Part shown: positions 14,541 to 22,393 of the stretch, piece by piece | Layout: every line of letters begins with the position of its first letter | Numbering within the stretch: position 1 is the first letter of the stretch | Origin: Holdemanella biformis DSM 3989 | GTDB lineage: Bacteria > Bacillota_I > Bacilli_A > Erysipelotrichales > Erysipelotrichaceae | Direction: 5' to 3' | Assembly (NCBI RefSeq): GCF_000156655.1 | Contig: NZ_DS996840.1 | Location: 61,284 to 95,879, forward strand | DNA length: 34,596 nt | Translations under genes and position numbers: made by a program | The notes under the pieces: generated by a model | Database searches by the model: none | Told to the model about the DNA's origin: nothing | Seen by the model: the letters and a program-made list of their open reading frames with translations, nothing else

Positions 14541-17500
14541 AAACTCCAATCCCTTCATTTTGATCTTTAAAAAATACACAATCAAAGCTTTCATAAGGAA
14601 GTTTACGCCTCAATGTATATCCATACTCCTTCAATCCATAGCCAACCCATAATACTTGCGCCTGATATAAAGCTTTTTGAAACACTTCATTTGTCAATTG
14701 TTTAAAATCTACACAAATTACATAAATATCACTATTTGAACCTAAGTCTGAACAAATTTTAAGATGTGAAAGATTCTCACATAACTTATAAGCTTTACAC
14801 CTATATTCTTCATGCATATATAAAACATAAAGTTTTCTTTTCTCATCAATAAACACAGGGCGATCACTCTGACTTTCAAAGCCAATACAATTTCGTTCTT
14901 TTCGATAAGAAAATGGCTTACACGCTCTTCTTTTTAAATTGGATTCACTTACTCGATTATAAATACACTCTACATATGTATTTTCATAACATGTCATGTT
15001 TAGATAAGAAGGCAATTGGTAGGTGTCAAAATATATTCTTTTATCATCCAAACTATCCACATCAAATACATACTTACTTTGTATCCATTTCAATCGAGTG
15101 TCCTCGTTTTCCGTAATAATAAATGCACGCACATTTTCATTCAATAAAGATAAATCAAGATTTTCATCTTCAAAAACAATACAAACTCCACTTTGAATCT
15201 GATGAAAACACCTAGATTTAAAAAAGTTAAAATCCACATAATCATTTAATACATGAGTTCCATATACATAAATGGTTTCATCCTTAAAGTAATTTATTAA
15301 GCTATATACAATATCCATACTCTTTGTATATATAAGCTGTAAATGATCAAAAACAAGCTCACACTGCTTTTGTTTAAATGGTAAATCCAAAATTCCAAAG
15401 TCCTCTTTCGAAACTTTCTTTGGCAACAATACCCATGATTTTTCTTCTTTCAACACATTGACTTTTTCTTTTAATGCATCTATTACACGCATACTTAAAT
15501 GTTGTTTGGATTGGATAACTTCTTTTCGCTCATTGATTTCACGCCAAGACTTTTCATCCACATATTTTTGTAGATAAAAACTTTTACATTCAATACTCTC
15601 ATTTTTTGTTTGTAGAACCATATCCCCTGGATTCTTTAAAGTATAAGCCTTTTCGTTTTGTAGAATCTCACGACTATCTTGTACATTATTCACATGGAAG
15701 CACGCCTTCCAACTTGTATTTGACATAACTTGATCATCAATGATTCCCAAAGGTTTTTGTGTACTTAGAACTAAATGTATCCCTAAAGATCTTCCAATAC
15801 GTGCGATTTCTTGAAGCTGTGACATAAATTGCGGAAAACGAGTCTTTAATTGCGCAAACTCATCCACAAATATCCATAGATGCGAGAGTGTGTGCGTTTC
15901 ATTATAGGCAATGATATCAGCTACTTTTGCCGCTAAAAATAAGCGTTGCCTTTTTTCCAGTTCATAATTCATACTCATAAAAAAGCGTTCCATGGATTGT
16001 GCATCCAGATTTGTAACAATTCCTGCACAATGCGCAAATTCATAAAATGGCTGTCCAAAAGCACCTCCTTTAAAATCGATTAATATATATTGAAATTGAC
16101 TTGGAGCATTATGCCAAATCATCATCATCAACAAAAAACTTATAAATTCACTTTTTCCAAATCCGGTCATACCCGCAACCAATCCGTGAGATCCATATTT
16201 ACGAAAATCCATATACACAATTTGATTGGATTCACGCATTCCAACAGGAACCCTCATCACATAGCGCTCTTTTCGAATGGGTCCTTTCTCAATCAACTGT
16301 TGATAAAAATCCATATTCTGTGATTTTAAAAGATATCTTTTTTGATCTTTATTTATATTGGAAATACATATATTTTGAATACAATAGTCATAATGGAAGG
16401 ATGGTTCTTTCTTTCCTATATAGATCAAACAATAATACCCTTTGGGCTGACATTTTAAATCCCTAGTAACCACTATGAATTCTGAATTCGACTTTTCATT
16501 CACAATACAAAATGGATTCAATAAAACATCTTTTATTTCATCAAAATCTTGCAGCCACAACCACTTACGCATCGAATTTGAATACCACAAATAGTTCTCA
16601 AACAAAATCAAACTCTCTTCTATATTCCCTTTGATCCAACATACTTCCCCTTTTTTTAAGAAGACAGGTTGTAGTATTTTGGAATTTAAAGATTCTATCA
16701 ATCGCTCTCTTTTTTGAATTAAATCATTTAATGCATATTCATAAGACACTTCACGATATGAAATAGCACACCACTTTAATTTTGTGCACCCCACATAAAC
16801 AATATCCTTCGTTTCATGTTTAAAAGTATCCACGTACTTTTTGATATATAGATTTACCTTCTTTTCAAAATCATGCTTCAACAAGCCCTCTTTTTCATAC
16901 ATTCGTTTTAAATATCCATCATACATATCTAGACTTTTCTGATTTTCTTTTACGCCCAATTTATATTGATAGTTTCGATTATATAAACCATAAATCATAA
17001 ATGTTACAGCCATTGTTAAAGAGCTGATCATACTCATGAATAGTGTTTCCACGCTTTGTTTTTGAAGATACCCAATCAGAATCGAAGAAATAAAACCAGA
17101 ACTTGCGATCATACACGATGGCCCAATGGCACTAAAAAGACTCTGTTTACAAACTACACGATGGATTTGTGGCATCTGTATGTCCCACGTTTGTATTGTT
17201 GGTAATTGAACATTTAAATTGGATGGATAGAACATGGGTTCTTCTCGTTTTAAATCCTTATTTTCAAAAGGATTATCCACCATATCTACAAGCAGATACT
17301 TTTTAAAATAAATCATACGAATATTCGCAATCACGATTTCATCCTGAATACTTAACTGAGTTGAATGTACACGCTTTGAATTTACGTATGTACCATTTAA
17401 ACTATCTAAGTCTTGCAATACGTCCTTTTCAATTTTAAAATGAAACCTGGATACTCCACTTTTAAACAACTGTATATTACACAAGCTACTTCTTCCCACC

Positions 17501-17733
17501 TGAATAGAAGTCTCTATTGGAAAATGACATTGTGTACTTTGTTTTTCATCAAGAAAGAAAGTTGTATGATCCAAGATACAAGATTCATTGCATTTTAATA
17601 CTTTTTTATTTTGTTTGTAAAAGATACAAACACCTTGATTTCTTCTCTCAAATTGAAACCTGTCATATTCATGAATGGAATCTACATCAAACCACGCACA
17701 ATGATCCTTTGTATATATCCAAAGCTTGATCAT
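14533..17733 (-). CDS. essC: EssC-like FtsK/SpoIIIE ATPase with N-terminal FHA domain
   Basis: The 1066-residue membrane ATPase is the motor of the type VII locus. An FHA domain occupies about residues 70-145 (GR at 80-81, SRFHF, SLNGTYVNS). Two transmembrane segments lie at about 203-222 and 233-252. The first FtsK/SpoIIIE domain has Walker A GMTGFGKS (521-528), DFKGGAFG and Walker B LWIFVDEFAQL (619-629), with IARIGRSLGIHLVLSTQKP. After about residue 720 I find no second or third Walker A, although the remaining 340 residues look like shrunken ATPase-like domains. S. aureus EssC has about 1480 residues, so this is a short form. The ATG overlaps the upstream stop (ATGA), with no clear Shine-Dalgarno site. 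Confidence 0.9.
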   Translation of the reverse strand: MIKLWIYTKDHCAWFDVDSIHEYDRFQFERRNQGVCIFYKQNKKVLKCNESCILDHTTFFLDEKQSTQCHFPIETSIQVGRSSLCNIQLFKSGVSRFHFKIEKDVLQDLDSLNGTYVNSKRVHSTQLSIQDEIVIANIRMIYFKKYLLVDMVDNPFENKDLKREEPMFYPSNLNVQLPTIQTWDIQMPQIHRVVCKQSLFSAIGPSCMIASSGFISSILIGYLQKQSVETLFMSMISSLTMAVTFMIYGLYNRNYQYKLGVKENQKSLDMYDGYLKRMYEKEGLLKHDFEKKVNLYIKKYVDTFKHETKDIVYVGCTKLKWCAISYREVSYEYALNDLIQKRERLIESLNSKILQPVFLKKGEVCWIKGNIEESLILFENYLWYSNSMRKWLWLQDFDEIKDVLLNPFCIVNEKSNSEFIVVTRDLKCQPKGYYCLIYIGKKEPSFHYDYCIQNICISNINKDQKRYLLKSQNMDFYQQLIEKGPIRKERYVMRVPVGMRESNQIVYMDFRKYGSHGLVAGMTGFGKSEFISFLLMMMIWHNAPSQFQYILIDFKGGAFGQPFYEFAHCAGIVTNLDAQSMERFFMSMNYELEKRQRLFLAAKVADIIAYNETHTLSHLWIFVDEFAQLKTRFPQFMSQLQEIARIGRSLGIHLVLSTQKPLGIIDDQVMSNTSWKACFHVNNVQDSREILQNEKAYTLKNPGDMVLQTKNESIECKSFYLQKYVDEKSWREINERKEVIQSKQHLSMRVIDALKEKVNVLKEEKSWVLLPKKVSKEDFGILDLPFKQKQCELVFDHLQLIYTKSMDIVYSLINYFKDETIYVYGTHVLNDYVDFNFFKSRCFHQIQSGVCIVFEDENLDLSLLNENVRAFIITENEDTRLKWIQSKYVFDVDSLDDKRIYFDTYQLPSYLNMTCYENTYVECIYNRVSESNLKRRACKPFSYRKERNCIGFESQSDRPVFIDEKRKLYVLYMHEEYRCKAYKLCENLSHLKICSDLGSNSDIYVICVDFKQLTNEVFQKALYQAQVLWVGYGLKEYGYTLRRKLPYESFDCVFFKDQNEGIGVYE

Positions 17734-19490
17734 AATTTAAAGACACGCTGAATCCAAATCCACAATTGCTGTAAAAATGATTTTTTTAAGATTGGTTTTT
17801 TAATTTCTGATTTCTTTATCGTAGTAACACCCGAATCATTTTTAGCTTTGACTTCAATGGTCGTTTTTGATTTTTTTAACGATATTTCCACAAAATCATG
17901 TCCCAACACATCTTTTTGAATCGCAATCTTCTTTCCATTCACAAAACAAGATTCAATCTGATCTTTGGAAAAAATTTGTACTTTATTCTTTTTTCGCACA
18001 TAATGAATCTTCGGCTTCGATTTTGAAGTAAGTACTTTTGTATTTTTTTCTAAGACCAATTCATTCTTTTCATTTACACTCCATATTCGTTCAAATGTTG
18101 CCACTTCATCACTACGTAGAATCTGTTCACTTTTGGAAACCATTTCTATTTTCTTATCTGGACTAAACATAAATTCATATTCTTTTATTTCAAAATTTGA
18201 TAATGCATCATAAGTGTACGTTTTAACCTTTAACACATCATCTTTAATCATACGATTGAATACTTTTTCGATATCCATATCCATCAATACACCATTTATG
18301 TAATATTCAATACGCATATTTGCACGATTGTCATCAATCAAAAATTCAAATTCAGGTAATTTCTTAATTATTTTTTTATCCAATACCTGTTCATTATTTA
18401 GATATAAACTTGTTGATGGAGCCCTCTTATCAATACGTACAATAACCATATCCGAAACTTCATTTCCAAAGGCATCCATGGCATACGCAAAAACTTTATA
18501 GAATAAATCTTTATTTTCTACAGCCTTTAAACAAATTTCTTCATTAAACGGATGACGATCTTTGATTCCATCGAGTTCTACATCCACATAAGCTTTCTTT
18601 ATATATGGAACATACCAATTTAAACCTACAAATACATCTTCATTCGAAACTTTGCTAGATGGCTGTAAAGTGATAATGGGAGTTATGTTTGAATAGACTA
18701 TCGATCCTTCTAATACTTTTTTAATTTGAGGATATTCCTTATGTTCTAGAACAAATGTATACGTTCCATTTGAAGTAAAATCAACTGTTATTGCATCTCG
18801 ATTTTCTAAATCCAGAGAATAACATAAATCTTGTCCACAATATACCTTCAAATAAAATGGCATTTCACAAATTCCATCAAACTTGAGATCCATCTTATTC
18901 TCTTTTGTATATAACGTGTCCTTTAACTCGCATTCAGGAAACACGATTGGTAATATATCAATTTTTCGTTCTACTTCATTGCCCGCAACATCTCTACAAA
19001 GAATGCGTAATGTATGATTTTGATTTGTCACATCTATATCAAATTCTTTGCCTTCACAATCCATTTTTTCATCATCTAAATACACTTCTACACTTTTTAA
19101 GTTTTCTTCAAGAATCTCAACATGAATTGTTTCTTTATTTTCTAAAGGCAAAACATCCATAATATTATGATTCTTTACCTTAACTACAACATCTGGAATC
19201 GTTGTATCTAAAAGAATAGATTTTTCACCTTGTTCTAAAGCATAACCATCCACATCTTTTAATATATAAACGAGTTGTGTAACACCTTCTTTTTGAACAT
19301 CAATATAAATATGATCGTGACTTAGATCCACTTGTTTTCCATCATAAATAACTAAACTAGAATCCCGGTCTACTTTCTTGTCAAAAAACAATTCTATATT
19401 TTGACTTGATGAAGCTACACCATTGATAAACGAATTTGTTTCCTGCCAATAAATATAGTCAGTATAAGCTACATCCTGCATCCAAATCAT
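17730..19490 (-). CDS. Ig-like-repeat protein of the secretion operon, unknown function
   Basis: The 586-residue protein consists largely of beta-rich repeats with Ig-like/bacterial surface-protein hallmarks: LLDTTIPDVVVKVK, CRDVAGNEVERKI, AMDAFGNEVSDMVIVRIDKRAP. Such D-x-x-x-P and DxxGN patterns are typical of extracellular stalk domains, yet there is no N-terminal signal peptide. The last 60 residues are Lys-rich and end in an amphipathic or membrane-binding stretch, SFLQQLWIWIQRVFKL. I start at ATG 19490 (MIWMQDV), preceded by GGAGGA; it overlaps the kinase-like gene by four bases and essC by four, so it is a core member of the operon. It may replace the missing EsaA or EssA functionally, but this is a guess. 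Confidence 0.7.
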   Translation of the reverse strand: MIWMQDVAYTDYIYWQETNSFINGVASSSQNIELFFDKKVDRDSSLVIYDGKQVDLSHDHIYIDVQKEGVTQLVYILKDVDGYALEQGEKSILLDTTIPDVVVKVKNHNIMDVLPLENKETIHVEILEENLKSVEVYLDDEKMDCEGKEFDIDVTNQNHTLRILCRDVAGNEVERKIDILPIVFPECELKDTLYTKENKMDLKFDGICEMPFYLKVYCGQDLCYSLDLENRDAITVDFTSNGTYTFVLEHKEYPQIKKVLEGSIVYSNITPIITLQPSSKVSNEDVFVGLNWYVPYIKKAYVDVELDGIKDRHPFNEEICLKAVENKDLFYKVFAYAMDAFGNEVSDMVIVRIDKRAPSTSLYLNNEQVLDKKIIKKLPEFEFLIDDNRANMRIEYYINGVLMDMDIEKVFNRMIKDDVLKVKTYTYDALSNFEIKEYEFMFSPDKKIEMVSKSEQILRSDEVATFERIWSVNEKNELVLEKNTKVLTSKSKPKIHYVRKKNKVQIFSKDQIESCFVNGKKIAIQKDVLGHDFVEISLKKSKTTIEVKAKNDSGVTTIKKSEIKKPILKKSFLQQLWIWIQRVFKL

Positions 19491-20833
19491 AAACTCCTCC
19501 AAAACGCATATATATCATTCCATCGATTACTTTTTAAATGATCAACAAACACCACAGGTACTTCCATGATCTCACCCTCCTTATTTCGTAATAAAAGTAA
19601 ATATTCTAAGTAATTACATCCTAAATCTTCAAATTCTTTTGTATACTTCAATAGCTGTGATTCATCCACACTCTCTAACCAAGTACGCACAGGCGTTAAT
19701 GAAATCTTAAACTCTTCATGAATTGCGATTTGTAGACACTGATTATATATATCAAGCTTATCTTTTAATAACATGTTGCCCTCATTTGCCAAAGTCATAC
19801 ATCGATTCACACGATTTGCGTTGGGTTTTAAATACATCATAACGAAAGTTTCCAGTTTTGATCCCTTTTTTAAAGACACACGATCATATACATATTGAAT
19901 CAATGTCGCATCACTCGTAGAAATCGCCTCCTTCATCAAAAATATGGATGCTTGTTCATTTTGGTATACATCATCTAAGATCCAGCCATTTAAAACCCAT
20001 GTATATAAACGATCTTTTTGATCAGATTCATGATAGGCCTTTTCAAACAAGGCAATATTATGATGATAATAGTAGGCATCAAACACATTTTTTGGACTTG
20101 TACTTTTTAAAATTAAGAAGACAGACAGAATACATAAAGAAAGTACAACCAAAATGTGAATGAACATATGTAAAACAATCATTGTCTTAAAAGTAGATAA
20201 ATGAGAAATTCTTCTTTCTTGTTTTTGATGGCACAAAAACACAATGGGCATCATCCAAAATCCAAATAGCTCATGTACTAAAGAGCCAAGTGCATAGATA
20301 TCACAGCGAACATCCTTTTCATGAAGATTCATTAATTCGGGTGCACAATTGGATTTAGATGCCATAATCGCAACACGCGAATGATTCTCAATACATGCAT
20401 TAAAATCAATTAAATAAAAACGATTCTGATAATAAATAATATTTTCTAACTTCAAATCAATATAGAGATATCCAATTTCATGCAAAGCTTGTAAAACAAT
20501 CAAAATATCCAACAACAAGCGATACCTTTTAATAAAGCCTTTATATCGTTTCATAAATTGTTTCGCATTCATTCCTGGAATATATGTTTCAACAAAATAT
20601 TGAGCCATCTCATCTTCAAAACACGTGACTAAACTAGGCGCAAGAAACGAATTCAACTTTGAAAGCACATCGATTTCTGTTTTAAATTGATGTTTATATC
20701 GCTTTGTTTCATAGTTTTGACATACTTTTAATATATAAATACAAGTACTCAACTCATCTTGAACACGATATACATTTGAATTGTAAGACTCTAAAATCTT
20801 GTATCTATCCTTCTTTAAATTCACATTCAACAT
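19487..20833 (-). CDS. EssB/YukC-like membrane protein with kinase-like domain
   Basis: The 448-residue protein has an N-terminal protein-kinase-like domain (about 1-195), a transmembrane segment (217-242, MIVLHMFIHILVVLSLCILS) and an outside domain of about 200 residues. This layout and length match EssB/YukC, the type VII receptor whose cytoplasmic part is a pseudokinase. Here key kinase residues remain: Lys36 (YILKVC), Glu53, Asp126 and Asn131 in YIDLKLENIIYY, Asp143 (LIDFNAC) and an APE-like CAPEL. The glycine loop is absent, HRD reads YID, and the C-lobe ends early. Start choice is uncertain: ATG 20833 lies within the FHA gene, GTG and TTG alternatives are close. Either an EssB with residual ATP binding or a small receptor kinase. 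Confidence 0.75.
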   Translation of the reverse strand: MLNVNLKKDRYKILESYNSNVYRVQDELSTCIYILKVCQNYETKRYKHQFKTEIDVLSKLNSFLAPSLVTCFEDEMAQYFVETYIPGMNAKQFMKRYKGFIKRYRLLLDILIVLQALHEIGYLYIDLKLENIIYYQNRFYLIDFNACIENHSRVAIMASKSNCAPELMNLHEKDVRCDIYALGSLVHELFGFWMMPIVFLCHQKQERRISHLSTFKTMIVLHMFIHILVVLSLCILSVFLILKSTSPKNVFDAYYYHHNIALFEKAYHESDQKDRLYTWVLNGWILDDVYQNEQASIFLMKEAISTSDATLIQYVYDRVSLKKGSKLETFVMMYLKPNANRVNRCMTLANEGNMLLKDKLDIYNQCLQIAIHEEFKISLTPVRTWLESVDESQLLKYTKEFEDLGCNYLEYLLLLRNKEGEIMEVPVVFVDHLKSNRWNDIYAFWRSL

Positions 20834-21761
20834 CACCAAATCGTACTTTCATTCCATTTTTTAAACGCATCTTTCGCTTGACTTCTTTTCCATTTAAATA
20901 CGTTTTATTCGTGCTCTTTAAATCTTGAATATAATACCTGTCATTTTCACAAACAATCTTGGCATGTTTTAAAGAGACACTTATATCTTGAAGTCTGACA
21001 TCACAAATCATAGCTCTTCCCACTAAATTAATTTCATTTGATAAAGCGTATGTATCTTGTTCAATCACTAAATAAGCAGAAAAGTTAACTTGAACTTGTA
21101 AGAGTTGCGTTTTATCTTCCGAACTAGATTCAACAGCATGATTTCTATGAAAAGCTTGTATGGGTTCTTTGACTTTAAATGTCTGTATACGCCTGTGTTT
21201 GAAAAAAGAGAATTTTTTTGGATAATAAAGCGTTCGGATATTATCAAGTCCTAAGACAAGATTTGGCAAACTGAATTCTGCACTCTTTAAAAATTTCAAT
21301 AAAAAGCCAGGAATTTCAAATGCGGTTGTCGTTTGCATAGTCTTTGCGATATACTCAACCCATTTTTCAGACATATCTTTTTGAAACATCCAATTCGAGA
21401 TTTGAATAGGGACAACCACAAAGGCAAACCGATCGCCAAAGCCAGAAACAAATACATAATCTGGATCAAATAAAACAGGTTTATTTCGATTGGATGCGAT
21501 AGCCTGTTCAAAAAGTTGATGCAAGAAAATATATCCTTCTTCATTTTCAAACACATATTGACTTAAAAAATCATGTAAAGGAATATAGCCTTCTGTCGCA
21601 TAAACAATGGATGCACTTTTTTCATTTGTCAGCATACAAGGAAGACAAAAATCATCATTTGACATTCGATCAAAGATGGATAGATCTAATAAACTTGGAT
21701 CTTTTAAATGTACATACAAGTGGTTTTCATCCTTTTTATCTTGTTCAATCCATTCGGTCAT
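20805..21761 (-). CDS. DUF6382-like N-domain plus C-terminal FHA domain
   Basis: The 318-residue protein ends in a clear FHA domain (about 228-318): NLVGRAMICDVRLQDISVSL, then KHAKI and DLKSTNKTYLNGKEV. FHA domains bind phosphothreonine. The first 170 residues (for example FDRMSNDDFCLPCMLT, EGYIPLHDFLSQYV, FAFVVVPIQ) follow the pattern of DUF6382 domains that often precede FHA in Firmicutes; this call rests on pattern memory. No membrane segment, so cytoplasmic. It is the first gene of the operon, with GGAGGTGATGAA before the ATG, and overlaps the EssB/kinase-like gene by 29 bases. It may bind that protein or a phosphorylated substrate and link it to EssC, which has its own FHA domain. Confidence 0.85.
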   Translation of the reverse strand: MTEWIEQDKKDENHLYVHLKDPSLLDLSIFDRMSNDDFCLPCMLTNEKSASIVYATEGYIPLHDFLSQYVFENEEGYIFLHQLFEQAIASNRNKPVLFDPDYVFVSGFGDRFAFVVVPIQISNWMFQKDMSEKWVEYIAKTMQTTTAFEIPGFLLKFLKSAEFSLPNLVLGLDNIRTLYYPKKFSFFKHRRIQTFKVKEPIQAFHRNHAVESSSEDKTQLLQVQVNFSAYLVIEQDTYALSNEINLVGRAMICDVRLQDISVSLKHAKIVCENDRYYIQDLKSTNKTYLNGKEVKRKMRLKNGMKVRFGDVECEFKEG

Positions 21762-21798
21762 TTCATCACCTCCATATTCTTAAACGTTTTTAAAAGAG

Positions 21799-21813
21799 GT
21801 TTTTCGAGAAAAC
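21799..21813. promoter_or_regulatory. Imperfect palindrome upstream of the secretion operon
   Basis: GTTTTTCGAGAAAAC lies about 40 bases before the FHA gene start. Arms GTTTT and AAAAC flank TCGAG. I see no convincing -35/-10 pair for the operon on the minus strand in 21762-21862, so this is only a candidate operator or alternative-sigma-factor site. Confidence 0.25.
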
Positions 21814-21826
21814 TTTCATTATTTTT

Positions 21827-21856
21827 TTGATTTTTCGCACTTTTTTGTTCTAAAAT
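21827..21856 (+). promoter_or_regulatory. Promoter of the 176-aa membrane protein, apparently leaderless
   Basis: -35 TTGATT (21827-21832), 18-base spacer, -10 TAAAAT (21851-21856). Only six bases (GAAACA) separate the -10 from the ATG at 21863, so transcription would begin at or next to the start codon. Confidence 0.55.
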
Positions 21857-21862
21857 GAAACA

Positions 21863-22393
21863 ATGATGAAATCTTTAACTTATATTCACGTTTATTTAAT
21901 CCAAACCATACTCAATATTCTTCCTTTTTTCTGGATCGACGTATTTTACGACAATCAAACCTATATTGGAAATCAGTTAAATCACCCCATCTATTTATTT
22001 TTGTGGGCACTTAGTTCAGCTTTTGGCTTTTATTATTATTCAAAGAAAATCTGGGAAAAACAGAATGTGAAATACAATAAAAAAAATCATGCCCTAATTT
22101 GTCTTGGCATGATTCTTTCATCTTCAATTCCATATAACAATATTACAATTTTAAAAGATCTACACGTATGGCTATCCATCCTATTTGTCGCTTCATTCAT
22201 TATGGAATGGTTTTTCTATATTCCTGTAAATCTAAATAAAAACTCAATCCTGTTTTTCATCAATACCGGATTGAGTTTTGTGTTCACATTTATGTTTGGC
22301 CATATCACAGGCTTTTGTGAGATTTATTTTTCTTTTACTACAACTATTCTACTACATCATTGGTTGGTTCAGGATAAATCTTATCAATTTTAG
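21863..22393 (+). CDS. Polytopic membrane protein of unknown function, 176 aa
   Basis: About six hydrophobic segments (roughly 9-27, 42-60, 77-95, 101-120, 127-147, 150-168) fill this small protein, so it is almost entirely in the membrane. Residues such as His, Trp and Tyr are common, but I see no family motif. There is no ribosome binding site; the -10 element ends six bases before the ATG. Its last 50 bases overlap the convergent 433-aa gene in antisense, and a 12-bp perfect inverted repeat within the gene (22239-22279) serves as that gene's terminator. It lies divergent from the secretion operon; any link to secretion is speculation. Confidence 0.6.
   Translation: MMKSLTYIHVYLIQTILNILPFFWIDVFYDNQTYIGNQLNHPIYLFLWALSSAFGFYYYSKKIWEKQNVKYNKKNHALICLGMILSSSIPYNNITILKDLHVWLSILFVASFIMEWFFYIPVNLNKNSILFFINTGLSFVFTFMFGHITGFCEIYFSFTTTILLHHWLVQDKSYQF
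22239..22279 (-). terminator. Leftward terminator inside the convergent gene
   Basis: AAAACTCAATCC (22239-22250) is the exact reverse complement of GGATTGAGTTTT (22268-22279), with a 17-base loop. On the minus strand it is followed by TTTTTATTTAG, about 65 bases after the stop at 22344. It also encodes residues of the 176-aa membrane protein. Confidence 0.65.

Noticed and set aside
19487-20833. Ordinary PknB-type Ser/Thr kinase
   Set aside because: The C-lobe is too short, the glycine loop is missing and the outside part has no PASTA repeats; length and layout fit EssB better, though kinase residues are kept.
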